A DNA stretch of 64,000 nt from Pseudomicrostroma phylloplanum. Lineage: Eukaryota > Basidiomycota > Exobasidiomycetes > Microstromatales. The notes under the pieces are model-generated. The model did not search any database. It was not told the origin of the DNA and saw nothing but the letters and a program-made list of their open reading frames with translations. The position numbers were made by a program, and so were the translations under genes. Below, piece after piece: positions 1 to 11,800 of the stretch (its first letter is position 1; every line of letters starts with the position of its first letter). The stretch lies in NCBI GenBank assembly GCA_039545275.1, contig BCHS01000002.1, positions 1,922,001-1,986,000 on the forward strand. The letters run 5' to 3'.

Positions 1-310
1 TATTCGACGACAGCAGCCTCATGATGTATGATATCAGAAGGAGGTTGCGACCGTATCTTGGGGATGCTGGCGGTCAGGCGAGGAGGAAGATGCGATGGCC
101 ACGAAGACAATGGAGATGGACGGGCCCCTCTTGCTCAACTCTCTCTCGCCCGCCGGCAGTCACGCTTCCGAGCGCGCTCCGCCGCGCCTTCGAGTCCAAC
201 CAACACTTCCGCCTTTCCTTCCCGCTGAACCATACCACAGTCTTCCCCTTCACTTCGATCCATGCTTGCTTCCTTGAGCTTCCTCATACCCTCAGTACTA
301 TAATCGCGGC
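1..310. other. Upstream region of separase
   Basis: About 310 bases precede the separase start codon. The last 150 bases are rich in C and T, as is common for fungal 5' leaders. No exon of another gene could be recognised here on either strand; short open frames in this stretch have no family features. Confidence 0.4.
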
Positions 311-3300
311 ATGCCTGCGAGAGTCGCCGCTGCGCAGCCAGCAGCAGCAGGGCCCTCTACAGCCCGGACGCGAACCGTCGCGTCCACCTCGAGCATCGGC
401 AACAAGAAGAAGAGCGTAGTCGCGTCGTCAGACCCTCCAGCTTCCTCATCCTCGGCCCGAATTACGACTGGCCAGAAGGCCATTGCACCTGTTGAGAGGG
501 CTGCAGCTACTGTGAAGCCACCAGCTCCCAGCCGAACCGATTCTCAGGCTCGGCTCAATGGCAGGACAGCCATCTCGCCGCAACAACAAGCAGCTTCGTC
601 TGATGCAACGCGGAAGAGGACCACAACAGCAGCAGCAGCATCTGGATCAGGGCGTACAGCAGCCTCCAAGCAGCCGTCACAGACAGCCTTCGAGCCTTTG
701 TCACCAGATGTGCTGATAGCTACGTTGAAAGAGGGAAAGGCGGTCATTCCTCACACCCTCACCGAGCTCCTGCGCCATCTAAACGTCACCCTGGACCAGC
801 TGCATCTCAAGCCGCTCCTGCCCTTACCGACGCCGACAGAATCTATCCCATCGAGCTCGGGTCAGCCTCTACACGCGAGCAGGCTATGCAAGCTCGCCTT
901 CAATGCCGTGATGCAGGCTCTCGCCGCTCTCATCACCTCAGGCTGGCGGATGTCAGCAGCCGAGGCAGACAAGAGCATCACACCTCGCCCTAGAAACGTC
1001 TTGCATGTCGTGGACGCATTTCGGATAGCATGTCGAATGGTACTTGCAGACACCACGGGAGACAAGGAAAGCAAAGATGGGGTCAGGAAGTTTCAGATGG
1101 TCCTTATGACATTGAAGAGAGTTGCTGCTCTGGAGATCAATATTGCATTGCCTTCTGAGCTAGCATTTCTACACGATGAACTTCGTCAACGCTTTCCAGA
1201 GCTTCGCTCAGAGAGCAATATGCGAGCAAGACGAGAGACGGATAGTGTCTCTCCCACCTTGCTGCAGTTTCGATGCTCTGATGCGGCGCAGAGTGGGGAA
1301 GCTCTAATGGCCTTTGTCCTCGATTTTCAGGCCTTGCTTCTCTCGAGGCTGCAGGCGCAAAGCGACCACTCGCTCAGCGACCTTGAAGAGCTCGTTACCA
1401 TGGTGGTAGAAGGAGATGAAGGATTGCTGCCTTGGCTGCGCCAGGCTCAGAGCCTCAAGCTGGGTCAAACACATCCAATCTTCCCTCTGCTGCAAAGAGG
1501 CTGCTACCAGGCCGAAAGGACTCTATCCACCTACGTGACTAAGGTCGACGGCAAGCGCCCTTCTGAGGACAACCTCAAGCTAGAGCATCAACAGCTGATC
1601 TTCCGAGCTCGTAGAGCAGGTGTTGATTGTCTTCTTTGCAGTACCTTCCATGACCTGCCCGGTCAGCCCGGCTCGGGATTAGCTCGGCGTGATGCCCTTC
1701 TACAAAAAGCGGCAAAGATGTTCAAGAGCTTCTGGCGAGAGTGTGCCACAGGAGACGCTGCGACCAAGAGAGCAGTCTATGATGAGGCACGTGCAGCGCT
1801 GGTTGACCTCGAGGCAAGGCTCGGCAAGCTCGACGAGGACTTACCTGCGGATGACAGATGGACTGCTTTGGCAGCCTGGACCGACGTGGTCAATACATGG
1901 AAATGGCTCGCGAAGCACAATGGCGACTTCGACACTATGAGCAGGCTAGAAGGGCGCAACAGTAGCGAAGGGGCAGGCCAGCCCGCTGATCATCAGCCAC
2001 AGGCTCAAGGATCCCCGGAAGCCAGGACAGAGGCCTATCAACACGCCCTTTCCCACTGCTCGAGCGCAGTTGCTCTCCTCGATGTGAAACGTGGCGATGG
2101 AGTAGAGATGCCGGAGTCTGCGCTTCGTGCACTGGCTGAGACGACCAATAGTCTGCAAGCACTGCAGGCATTGCAAGGTGACCACTCAGCTCTTGGAAAC
2201 GAAGTCGAGGCCTCTAATCTGCTCAAGATCTGTGAGAGGTTGTTGAGGAGATGCAGAGCCGAGATCAGCGCATGGCAGCCGGCATCCAACGATTCGGTAC
2301 GGACAGCAGATCTAGCTTCGGCAGTTGCGAGCATGTCCATACGAGATGGCCGGACAGACTACGAGCAGGAGACAAGCCTCCGATTGATGTCCGCAGTCGT
2401 GGGGACAGCGATGGACGCTCTAGTGACTCTGAGGATGTCGAGTACGCCTGATGCTGGCAATGCAGTCGCCGACTCAAGCATCTGCAGCGTGCTCCAAGGG
2501 ACCCGCTCACTTGTGGTCGCCAAATTCGACGCCGCGTCCAACATCAAGAGCCTGGAGGGATCCGCGCAAACGACTCTCTCAAGCACGATGGCTTTCCTAC
2601 AAAGATATCTTGCCCTGTCTGATGCAGAACAGAAGCCTTCGATCGTAGCTCCTGCTTCCGACTCCACTGAGCATCAAACCCTGATTCAAGAGGTGCGACT
2701 TCTGAGTTCCACCGCATCTGCACTAGGTGCACGTCAGTACAAGGAGGCCAAATACGCTTCTGCCGTCTCCTTTATGAATCCAGCAGCGCACCTGCTACAG
2801 CAGGCTGCGCAATTAGGCTGGACGGATGAAGCAGGAGGAACGACGCTTTGCAGCAGATGGGAGCACGTCTCGGTCTGTTACCGAGCCTTGTCTAAGCACA
2901 GGGAGACTCTCGAAGCATTGGGTCAGTACGTTACCGCGGTCCCACCAGCGCAGTGGCAAGAACTCGAGAAGATTGCGTCTCTCGACGCGCCTGTCGAGGT
3001 CTTTCGCGAAGACGGCAGTGCTGTTGATGCCCATGCGTCCAAGTCAGCTACATTCGCAAGATACGACTGGGCAAAGGTCGGACGGAACCTACGGACTCTG
3101 GCGGAGACATCAATCATCGATCTACTTGCTCAGCAGGGAGGCGACTCGGTTGACGGCGTCTCTGGTATACTGAAGAGCAGCAATGTCCCAGACGATGCTA
3201 GGTTGATGTGCCTAGAGCATATCATTACCAGCGATTGGCTTGAGAGTCGCATGCCCCTGGATGGTGTCCCGGACGCTGCGGATGCCATTCTTGGCGAGTG

Positions 3301-6300
3301 TTGCAATCTGGCAGATGCCGAAAAACGGCCACTCCGACGAACGAGGCTTCTACTGCGTGAGCTTGAGTCGAGAGTCTTGAGTGGAAGACGCTGCACTGAA
3401 GCGAAGGGTGTAGCTGAGGAGATTCAGCACCTACTGAGTCAGCACAACTTGGCTCTAGATGAAGGCCTCCGATCTCACATCCCGGTTTATCAGGCCAGAT
3501 TACACTTGCTTTCGGTCCTCCTAATACAGCGGCTGGATCAGCCATCGAGGCTTGCAGGGACGTCGTCTCAGGAGCTCACCGAAGCGGCCAAGAAGGCAAG
3601 CCAGTGTCTTCGAGGACTCCTGACAATCACAGACAAGGCTGCGACACCGATGAAAGCAACCTCCCAATCAGGGCTACCAGCTGTCATTGCACCGAAGAAG
3701 GTCGTGGCAAGCAGGGCGAGGCAGCCTACGTCTAGCGCCGATAAGGCGATCAAGAAGCGCGAGCCACTCCGCAAGACCACTGCTCCAAGGCAGCCGTCTA
3801 CGCCCCCTACCTCATCGCCTGTCACCCCTCCTCGCAAAGCGCTTGATGCTGGTGATGCTGTCACTCCTCTTCGAAAGGCTGCAATGACCTGGTCAGGCTC
3901 TACTCGCTTACTCGCTCTGGCCGAACTCGTCTGTCACCAATTGATTGCCTATGGCCACTGTCTTGCAAGTCTTGACCTCCTCAAGGTGTTGCGTCGGCTA
4001 GCTGGTGATGACGTCGACCTCTGGACACGGACGACCATTGCGGTTGCAAAGCAATACCTCGTTCTGGGCCGAGCAGGCAAGGCGATGTCTTTCCTCTCCT
4101 CTGCCACCCGATACTGCACCGCAACCCAGCAGGCCTCTGAGGTCTCCCAGGACACTCGCTTCTACTATCTTCTGGCTCAGGCCCTGACTTTGGCGCAGAG
4201 TGATTCTCCGTCAGGTCGTGCTCTGGCTGCTTACAACGAAGCTCTAGAGCTTGGACGCTCCATCGAGCGCACACAAGGCAAACAGCCGAGAACCTCTTCG
4301 CTCAGTCGGGCCTTTCTCAAGATCGATGGTCACCTTCGCATCAGCGCGGCTGCCGATGCATACGCAGTCTTGATGCTGGCAAGCGGTGATCTGAGGAGCG
4401 CAATCGAAGCTGCAACGCATGCCACGAGTTTTGCGACTCGTGCCACCAGTGTGGTCGCACTTCTCACAAAGCCGGGAGAAACAGACGAAGCTGCCGAGGA
4501 GGACCCTTTCGTGGCCCCGAGCACAGACCCAGCTCAGCAGGCAAAGGATGCTCAGATACAGTCGCTTCGAGCTGCGCCTCTGCAGCCGGCCTCCAAGAAG
4601 GAGCGGACCAGTGGCTCGTCTTCGCTGCCTTCGTTGCGAGTAGCTGCTGCCCATTGGAAAGTGAACGCAGCTCTTCTGTCGTCATACCAGAAGCTTGCTC
4701 GGCTGAATGAGATTCGGGGTACAGCTGCTCAAGCAGACATGTTTGCGACCGAGGCGGTTCATTTGGCCGACTCTCTGAGCTTGAAGCTGGGCCTAGCTCA
4801 ATCTCTGCTCCTCCGAGCCGAGCTGCGTCTGCAATTGGGCAAGAAGAGCGATGGCGAGATGGATGTGGCTCGTAGCCTGGAGGTGCTGAGCGATGTGTGG
4901 TTGCCAGAAGCTGCAGGTCTTGCCTGTATACAGGGCGATCAGTTCGCAAAGGACCCCGAGACCTATGCCGAAGCTATCAAGGCTTATCATACTGGCCAGG
5001 CTACTCTCAAAGCATTGGACAAGGCTGTGGCAGAGATTGAGCAAGTGTCACCTTCTTCGCGAACGACCGGCCAGGCCAAAACCCTTTCACCTCTGGTGGC
5101 TCGCAGGTCTTCCCCAGGGGGGCATCATCGCTCCCCTCGATCTAGTCTGACGACTATGACACGAGCAGACGTTCTGCTGCCGGAGCTTCAAGCCAGACTG
5201 CTTCGCCGCCAAGCGTGGCTGCTGCAAATTCTCGGCCGCGGTATTGAGAGTGAGGAAGTGTTAGAGCAGGCGCAAGCAGTCGAGGCTCTAACGGGGCCCA
5301 GTCGAACCGAAACTCATCTTCTGCACGGCAGGATTGCCCTGCAGAGAGCTCTGGAGCAGATGCAAAGCGATGCCATCTGGGGCATGATTCCAGAAGCTGC
5401 CATCTCTGTACCTATGGTAGCTCAGCAAGCTTCGTCAAGTGGTAGATCAATGACTGCGTCCTCGGCAGCTTCTGCCAAAGTGATCATGTCGCTTCTGGCA
5501 AAAGCCACCTCTGCCTTCTCACTCGCGCTCTCGGCTGTCTCACAATCTAGCAGTGCCTCGATCCCTCTTCGAAGCGCCCTGCAAGGTCTCTCACTGGCCG
5601 CAACATTGCAGGTTACGATGTCCGAAGCTGGCAACAAGGCTGGAAGCTTGCACAAAGCAATGGCTCTCAACTCGGCCTCGACAATCACTCTCAGGCGAGA
5701 GTTCACTGACGCCATCTGGAGCAAGCTTGAACCCGTCGGACCTCTCGAAAACAAGGATCATTGGATGGCTGCAAGAACAGTGGGTATCCTGGACAAGCCT
5801 ACGCGCGAGTCTAAGACTCTCTCGCGGCCGAGCCTTCTGGCAGCTGGTCCGAGCAAGGCCGAGAAGGCGCCACCTCGTGGACGTCGGGCAATGTCTGAAG
5901 AGCCTGACGACTCTCTGGATAGCAATGGGCATGATGCTGATGCCTCTGGCGACACGGTCCAGGATGAAGAGTCCATCATGCGGAAATTCTGGCAAAGCCG
6001 GCGAGACCAAGGCTTGCAAGAGGCCATGTTCGACGAAAAGCCCAACAAGAATGGTGAGACCCTCCCCAACGGGTGGACGGTTGTGTCGATCAGTCTGTCA
6101 AAAGAGCGCAACTCAATCGTCTTGACACGGAGATCAGGCTGTCCTAGTCTCTCCGACTTGGTCTTCTCGCTGCCGATCGACCGTCAAGCTCGTCGTGAGG
6201 GTGAGGAAGAAGAGCTGACGATCGATGCTGCGCTCGAAGAGATGAACGACATTGTCACGTCGAGTAATGACCTGACTGCCAGTGCCAAGAACATCTCAGA

Positions 6301-7621
6301 CTCTGCTGAAATGGACGCGCGCAAGATGTGGTGGACTGGCAGAAGGGAGCTGGACGATCGCCTCAGGCTCCTTTGTGAGTCAATCGAGCTGAGGTGGCTA
6401 GGACCCTTCAAGAGCACTTTCATGGACCCCTTGCCAGTCGACAAAGAATCGTCGGCAATGACAGTCCTTCGGTCAGCCTTTGACCGGATCGTCAAGAGGC
6501 TGTGCTTCCCATCTGGCACCTTGAAGAAAGGGTCAAAGGTCAAGCTCGACGAGGCGATACTGGAGGTAGTGGCCGGTCTCTCGTCTACCAACGTAACGGA
6601 CGAAGAGCTCGAAGACTTGCTCCACTTCATTGCGGACGTCCATCAATTCAATGGCGTGCCTGTCGCGGTCGACGAGGCCGACCTGGACGAGATCACAGTG
6701 GATCTGCGTTCAGCTCTGGAAGACTTCCGCTCCACCTGCACTAAGGTCCGTCGTGCTCAGCAGCAGCAAGAAATTGATCACCACATCTTTCTCATCCTCG
6801 ACAAAGACACCGCTCCCATTCCCTGGGAGTCGATCCCAGCTCTAAGAGGCAGAGCCGTCTGTCGCATTCCCTCTATGAGTTTTCTGCAAGATCGCGTGGA
6901 GATGGCACGCCGCCTGGGCGCAAGTCAAGACGACGATGGTGCCTTCCACCTTCCACGGGAGTGCAAGACGTACTATCTCCTCAACCCCAGTGGGGATCTT
7001 GCAAAGTCTCAAAAGCGCTTCGAGGGCTACCTCCGCTCCATCCCCAACTCGCGTGGGCTGATCGGGAAGGCCCCCGGCCCCAACGAGTACCTAGACGCTC
7101 TCGGCAGCCACTCCCTCGTTCTCTACTTTGGCCATTCAGGCGGGGAGCAGTACGTCAAGACGACGCGGCTACGAGCCCTGCAGCGCTGCGCCGTGACGAT
7201 GCTCTGGGGCTGCTCCAGCGCAGTGCTTCGCGACCAGGGCGAGTACGACCGTACAGGCACCCCGCACAACTACATGATCGCCGGAGCCCCCGCCGTCGTT
7301 GGTCAACTCTTCGACGCGACCGACAAGGAACTCGATTGTCTCTCCGAGTCGGTCCTGCTGCACTTGGGCCTCAAGGCAGAACCTTCCGAGGATCTCAAAG
7401 CCGCAATGAAGTCCTCCAAGGCGAGGTTCGAGGTGTCTTCTTCCAGTCTCAAGAGGGGTGATCTGTTGCTAGCAGACAGCAAGGACAAGAGGCAGAAGGA
7501 CAAGAAGAAGATGTCTCTGGCTAGGGCAGTGGCGGAGAGTAGAGACTGCTGTAGGCTGCCCTACCTTACCGGTAGCGCCCCAGTCGTGTATGGTGTGCCC
7601 GTCTACTTTGACAGGGACTGA
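311..7621 (+). CDS. ESP1: Separase (peptidase C50)
   Basis: Separase cleaves the cohesin subunit Scc1/Rec8 at the metaphase-anaphase transition and is held inactive by securin. The 2436-residue protein has a long helical N-terminal part with low-complexity Ala/Ser stretches and a C-terminal caspase-like protease domain. The catalytic His is in YFGHSGGEQ (His about 2275) and the catalytic Cys in MLWGCSSA (Cys about 2301); both motifs are intact, and the YMIAGAPAVVGQLFDATDKE segment that normally follows is present. Length is near the upper end for fungal Esp1/Cut1. The ATG at 311 is the first in frame after a CT-rich leader. The 7.3-kb reading frame has no intron, unlike several neighbours. 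It converges with the SYLF-SH3 gene, whose stop lies 258 bp downstream. The family call is firm; I did not identify the securin-binding segment. Confidence 0.95.
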   Translation: MPARVAAAQPAAAGPSTARTRTVASTSSIGNKKKSVVASSDPPASSSSARITTGQKAIAPVERAAATVKPPAPSRTDSQARLNGRTAISPQQQAASSDATRKRTTTAAAASGSGRTAASKQPSQTAFEPLSPDVLIATLKEGKAVIPHTLTELLRHLNVTLDQLHLKPLLPLPTPTESIPSSSGQPLHASRLCKLAFNAVMQALAALITSGWRMSAAEADKSITPRPRNVLHVVDAFRIACRMVLADTTGDKESKDGVRKFQMVLMTLKRVAALEINIALPSELAFLHDELRQRFPELRSESNMRARRETDSVSPTLLQFRCSDAAQSGEALMAFVLDFQALLLSRLQAQSDHSLSDLEELVTMVVEGDEGLLPWLRQAQSLKLGQTHPIFPLLQRGCYQAERTLSTYVTKVDGKRPSEDNLKLEHQQLIFRARRAGVDCLLCSTFHDLPGQPGSGLARRDALLQKAAKMFKSFWRECATGDAATKRAVYDEARAALVDLEARLGKLDEDLPADDRWTALAAWTDVVNTWKWLAKHNGDFDTMSRLEGRNSSEGAGQPADHQPQAQGSPEARTEAYQHALSHCSSAVALLDVKRGDGVEMPESALRALAETTNSLQALQALQGDHSALGNEVEASNLLKICERLLRRCRAEISAWQPASNDSVRTADLASAVASMSIRDGRTDYEQETSLRLMSAVVGTAMDALVTLRMSSTPDAGNAVADSSICSVLQGTRSLVVAKFDAASNIKSLEGSAQTTLSSTMAFLQRYLALSDAEQKPSIVAPASDSTEHQTLIQEVRLLSSTASALGARQYKEAKYASAVSFMNPAAHLLQQAAQLGWTDEAGGTTLCSRWEHVSVCYRALSKHRETLEALGQYVTAVPPAQWQELEKIASLDAPVEVFREDGSAVDAHASKSATFARYDWAKVGRNLRTLAETSIIDLLAQQGGDSVDGVSGILKSSNVPDDARLMCLEHIITSDWLESRMPLDGVPDAADAILGECCNLADAEKRPLRRTRLLLRELESRVLSGRRCTEAKGVAEEIQHLLSQHNLALDEGLRSHIPVYQARLHLLSVLLIQRLDQPSRLAGTSSQELTEAAKKASQCLRGLLTITDKAATPMKATSQSGLPAVIAPKKVVASRARQPTSSADKAIKKREPLRKTTAPRQPSTPPTSSPVTPPRKALDAGDAVTPLRKAAMTWSGSTRLLALAELVCHQLIAYGHCLASLDLLKVLRRLAGDDVDLWTRTTIAVAKQYLVLGRAGKAMSFLSSATRYCTATQQASEVSQDTRFYYLLAQALTLAQSDSPSGRALAAYNEALELGRSIERTQGKQPRTSSLSRAFLKIDGHLRISAAADAYAVLMLASGDLRSAIEAATHATSFATRATSVVALLTKPGETDEAAEEDPFVAPSTDPAQQAKDAQIQSLRAAPLQPASKKERTSGSSSLPSLRVAAAHWKVNAALLSSYQKLARLNEIRGTAAQADMFATEAVHLADSLSLKLGLAQSLLLRAELRLQLGKKSDGEMDVARSLEVLSDVWLPEAAGLACIQGDQFAKDPETYAEAIKAYHTGQATLKALDKAVAEIEQVSPSSRTTGQAKTLSPLVARRSSPGGHHRSPRSSLTTMTRADVLLPELQARLLRRQAWLLQILGRGIESEEVLEQAQAVEALTGPSRTETHLLHGRIALQRALEQMQSDAIWGMIPEAAISVPMVAQQASSSGRSMTASSAASAKVIMSLLAKATSAFSLALSAVSQSSSASIPLRSALQGLSLAATLQVTMSEAGNKAGSLHKAMALNSASTITLRREFTDAIWSKLEPVGPLENKDHWMAARTVGILDKPTRESKTLSRPSLLAAGPSKAEKAPPRGRRAMSEEPDDSLDSNGHDADASGDTVQDEESIMRKFWQSRRDQGLQEAMFDEKPNKNGETLPNGWTVVSISLSKERNSIVLTRRSGCPSLSDLVFSLPIDRQARREGEEEELTIDAALEEMNDIVTSSNDLTASAKNISDSAEMDARKMWWTGRRELDDRLRLLCESIELRWLGPFKSTFMDPLPVDKESSAMTVLRSAFDRIVKRLCFPSGTLKKGSKVKLDEAILEVVAGLSSTNVTDEELEDLLHFIADVHQFNGVPVAVDEADLDEITVDLRSALEDFRSTCTKVRRAQQQQEIDHHIFLILDKDTAPIPWESIPALRGRAVCRIPSMSFLQDRVEMARRLGASQDDDGAFHLPRECKTYYLLNPSGDLAKSQKRFEGYLRSIPNSRGLIGKAPGPNEYLDALGSHSLVLYFGHSGGEQYVKTTRLRALQRCAVTMLWGCSSAVLRDQGEYDRTGTPHNYMIAGAPAVVGQLFDATDKELDCLSESVLLHLGLKAEPSEDLKAAMKSSKARFEVSSSSLKRGDLLLADSKDKRQKDKKKMSLARAVAESRDCCRLPYLTGSAPVVYGVPVYFDRD

Positions 7622-7879
7622 GCAGGAGGGGTCCAGCGTTGGGATCAATGTCATACCAAGGTCGAGCACGATTGAAAAGACGATTCTGATGTGATGCCGG
7701 GAGTTGCGGAGGAAGAAAGAGGAAACTACTGGTACAGTGTGAGGAAGGACGCATGAGGGGAGGAGAATGACCGGATCATGAATGCTGCACGAGAGGCAGG
7801 GCAAGGCAGCACGAGTTCTGCGTCTGTAACGCTGCACTCTAACCTCTTGCTTCTCTCTGCCTCTCGCTGGTCGAGCCCT

Positions 7880-10429
7880 TCAATCGACACTCTCCACGTA
7901 ATTCCCAGGGAAAGACCCGACTTGTCCACTCGAGTTCCTGCCCAACCACCAATCATTGACATTTGCGCTCTTCTTCAGCACCACGATGACCTCTCCTCTC
8001 GTAAGTGGCAGATCGTCGGGCTCCTGCGCCTGGAAATCAAAGGCGGCAACGACTCTTCCCTGGGGTGGTAGACGCGAGGCGGCGGCTGTTCCTGCTGCCC
8101 GTGTGGAGGTAGGCGAGGAGCCGTAAGCGCTGGTGGACGAAGCCGAGGTAGGAGGATCGGCAAAGTCGTCGAAGAGGGAGGGCTGAAGCTTGGAGTTGGT
8201 ACTTGCTGAAGGTGGGGAAGAGGCGTAGCTCGAAGAGCGGGCAGCGGGCGTGGGATCTCCGCGTAGGTAGGCCGCCATACGACTGCTGCCGTTGTCCCCA
8301 TTGCCGATCATAGCGTCACGACTTGAGCTCTCCTTCGAGTCGGAACGCCACAGCCCCTGCCTGTCATCGTCGTGGTCCGAGGCGTCGCTTAAGATCTCCT
8401 GTGTGTAGGACTTGCTCCTCGCACCGTTGCTACTGCCAGTTCTGAAAGACTTGCTGAGGAAAGTTGGGCTCTTGGAGAAGCGGGTCCGATCCACCTGTGA
8501 GCCACTGGCAGGCCTTTGCGGTGATGAGAAGACGCCAGAGTGCGGGGTCGGCCCGTAGTAGTCATTCGATATGGACCCTGAGACCCCGCTAGACCTCTTT
8601 GAGCTCCCAACACCACCCTGCAGCTCACGATCAAGCGGGTCCATACCGCTGAGCTCCTCCTTCGCCCTCTCCGATTTCCAAAGATCGCCAAAGGCATCTG
8701 CTTTCGAGGCCTGCTGACGCGAAGAAGACAGACCAGCAGCCCTGGCAGTCGAGCCTCGGCCATAGTCCCCTCGATTGCCAGCAGCAGCTCGGATGGCATC
8801 TGCAGCTGTCGTCTTCTTCAGCCCGCCATTAGTGTACGGATCATTGTCGGAGCCACGACGCCCGTAATCCCGTGCAGATCCCTGGCCGTAATCGTCTTCA
8901 CTTTCAGAACTCCGATTGAAGCTCTGATGGAAATCATTGTTCAGTAGTGCACCAGGCGGCGGCGTCTTGCGAGATGTAGAGGGGCTCAGTCCCCCAGCAG
9001 GCGGGGTTTGGGAGCCTTTGCCAATCCCAAATCTCGACAGGGAGAAGGAAGAGGAGGATTTGCGGTGACCGAAGCTGGGTCTCTTGCTGCTCACGGGGCT
9101 CATCCTCTTCTCCTTGGTGTTTGCTGAGTAGTCATCGAAATAGCCAGGAGACTTCGAGCCCGATTTGGTGAAGGATTGAGACCGACCGTAGTCTGACCCA
9201 CCCCGTGACATCTTCGGCGAATTGGTCGCCGATCCACCACCGGCTGGAGAAAAGGCGTATGTCCCAGCGTTGCGCGTTGCATTCTCCCTGTCCATGCTGT
9301 AGGTCTCTTCGTCTTCCGAGGTCGCAAACGGATCTCGTTCGTCCCTTTTGGGCTTGAGGTCCGCCGAAGGAGACTTTCGAGAGGCTCCTGGGGTAATGTC
9401 CCCTCGATCACTTTGACGCCGTTGGGAGTTCAGGTCGGCTCGGGAGAAGTAGCTGTCAATGCCACTGTCGTTCTGTCCGGCTCGACCTGACCCGCTTTGA
9501 TCAGAAGACCTGTCGTCATCCATGTCCCAACTGTCCCTCCCGGCTCCTGGCTCAATCTCGTCGGCTCGGCCGGCTTCTGACATGCGACCTGTAAGCGAGA
9601 GGCGCTCAATCGTATCGATGAGGCCCATTGCGAAAGATGGCGGGTCCATATTGCCGGAGAGGATCTGCTTGGCTGAGGCTCCCCTGCCATATGCCTTGTG
9701 GTTGGCATCGGACCTGTCGACGAGGATCGTACCCTCGAGAGAGATTCCTGGACGGTCGGGACAGGAGCAGAGAAGGGGAAAGACTTCAGACGCGTATCGA
9801 TGGACGTCGGGGATATCATCCTCCCCCAATCCTGACTCACCGCCGAATAGCCCCTGACTCTTGGAATAGCTGAACATGGCCGCTACCTTTCCACTGCTAT
9901 TGAGCGCTCCCGAGGCCTCTGCCGATCTGCCCAGAGGTCCTACTGCCACGCTGAGATTTCCTCCTAATTGCAGACTTCCCGTAGCCATGAAGCTCCTGAC
10001 GGCCGATCTAGAATTGAGCACGACGATAAAGTCGGTCACTTCCGCACCAGCAGAGAAGCCTCCTCCGATTCCACCGATGCCCAAGGCGGAAGGGGCCGAC
10101 CATGTGCCATCGGGGAGTTTGGCAATGACCACACCCGATCCGGCGCGGGCGGTGAGGAGGAAGCCCAGCCGGAAGATGGAGAAGATGGCAAAGCCCTTGG
10201 CTCGGCGCAAGACTGTGAGGGGAATGATCCTGTCAAGACCATTGACGCTGTCGATTGACAAGAAAGAAATGGCGAATATCCGTCGATGCTGGGTGAGCAA
10301 GTGGAGCAAGCACATGGGATGGATGCAGCCCCAGTGCTCTGTCTGTACTCACGGGTCGACGAACTGCTTGAGTACCTTGTCTGCTTTGCGGCACTCTGCA
10401 GGCAGGTCCACGGGCAGTGGGTTGCCCAT
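7880..10429 (-). CDS. SYLF (DUF500)-SH3 protein, Ysc84/Lsb3-like
   Basis: This is an actin-patch protein acting in endocytosis: in yeast Ysc84/Lsb3 the SYLF domain binds actin and lipids, and the SH3 binds Las17-type proline motifs. The gene has two exons, 10353-10429 and 7880-10247, with a 105-nt GTGAGT...CAG intron. Exon 1 encodes the short MGNPLPVDLP start and KVLKQFVDP; splicing restores FVDP-VNGLDRIIPLTVLRRAKG, the conserved start of the SYLF domain. Residues about 25-230 are SYLF, with the typical RAGSGVV and DGTWSAPSA segments. A roughly 500-residue Ser/Gly/Arg-rich disordered linker follows, and the last 60 residues are an SH3 domain (AFDFQAQEPDDLPL, WWLGRN, FPGNYV). Predicted length is 814 aa, longer than yeast Ysc84 because of the linker. 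It is divergent from the epimerase gene. Confidence 0.9.
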
Positions 10430-10803
10430 GTATGCGAAGTGGGCGAGGAGAGTAGTGGTGGTGAGGTAGGATGAAGATGATGCTGATGGTCCCGGTGGTA
10501 CTGGTGGCAGACTAAGGCCGAAGGGAGAGTGCCTAGCCTGGGGGATGGCTGCTGCCCCCCTGCCTGTGGCCCTGAGCGTAGGCCCGACACAGCTTCTTAT
10601 CCTTGGCGGAGTTGCAACCCGCTTCGCCTCCACCTCTCCGCCCGGCCTCGTTCCTTCCGGCCGAGGTCGCCCTCTACGCAGCAGCGGAAGCCTTTTCTGG
10701 CAGCCAGCCCCGGTCATACAGGCGCCGCACTCATTCTATACAGGGACCGCACTCATTCTCATCCCCTCCACTCCTTTACCTACAAGTCCTCGCCGTCACC
10801 ACC
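10430..10803. promoter_or_regulatory. Divergent intergenic region, SYLF-SH3 / epimerase
   Basis: These 374 bp separate the start codons of the divergent SYLF-SH3 and epimerase genes, so both promoters must lie here. Towards the epimerase there is a near-repeat around 10730 and 10750 (a short segment reading ccgcactcattct occurs twice). No clear TATA element was seen. Confidence 0.4.
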
Positions 10804-11800
10804 ATGCCATTGACCCTCATCAAGAATGACTCCATCGCTCGCCTCGAGCTTCCAGGCGGAAAGGCATCCGCAGATGTCCTCCTCTATGGAGCTACCGTTA
10901 TCAGCTGGAAGGTCGGAACTTCTGAGAAGCTCTTTCTCTCCAAGAAGACGCCTCTGGACGGCTCGGCCGCCATCAGAGGTGGAATTCCCCTCGTCTTTCC
11001 CGTGTTCGGACCTGCATCGGATCACGAGGATAATGAAGGGCTGGAGAATGTGCCGAGACATGGCGTTGCCAGGACTGCCCACTGGCAGCTCAAGCAGGAC
11101 AAGGAGGTCGATGGCAAGAACCGACAAGGCCAGGAGAGTGCAACTGCTAGCTTTGCACTGTCATCGCAAGACCTGCCGGGCTTCGAAGCCAAGTACAAGT
11201 GGCCATTTGAGCTCGTGTACGATGTCACCTTGACTGCAAAGGACCTCACCACCTCGCTGCACATCACCCATTCTTCCACCTCTTCGGCATCGACGCCGAT
11301 GAGGTTCCAGTGTCTGTGCCACAACTACCTAGCCGTACCATCCGCTCTCAGCTGCTCTGTCACAGGTCTAGTAGGGCAGTGCTACCTAGACAAGACGGAC
11401 GGCGCAAAGGGCAAGATGCTCTCCCCGGACAAGGACCCCATCGTCCTCAATGGACAAGCCAGCGATGCCGTCTATCTCGGCCCAGCGCCAGACGTGGTAG
11501 AGTTGAGCTATGGGTCGCAAGGAGGTGGACTGCAGCTCATAAGGTCAGACAATTGCCCACAGACGGTGGTGTGGAACCCTGCGCAGGAGGGGGCAGCGGG
11601 GATCAAGGACTTGCACGAGGGTGGCTGGAAGGAGTACATCTGTATTGAGCCCGGGAAAGTCCATGGCTTCGAGGAGTTGGAGAAGGGTCAGACGGTGAGT
11701 TGTAGAGTGATCACTATGAGGTATTGCACATCAGCTGACGGAACTTCCCTCGTTGCGGCCTGACCAGTTCACATTCGCTCAGACCCTCACAGCCGTCTGA
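10804..11800 (+). CDS. Glucose-6-phosphate 1-epimerase-like (YMR099C family)
   Basis: The family interconverts alpha and beta anomers of hexose-6-phosphates in the cytosol (aldose 1-epimerase fold). Exons are 10804-11694 and 11768-11800, with a 73-nt GTGAGT...CAG intron; splicing gives a 307-aa protein ending GQTFTFAQTLTAV. Reading through the intron would instead give a different tail. Visible family features are the N-terminal LLYGATVISW strand, IRGGIPLVFPVFG, RHGVAR, a candidate active-site His in CHNYLAV, and the Glu in YICIEPGKVHGF. The length is typical. The start at 10804 is in good context (ACCATGCC); an upstream in-frame ATG at 10603 would add a Pro-rich tail without family similarity and is not preferred. 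Confidence 0.92.
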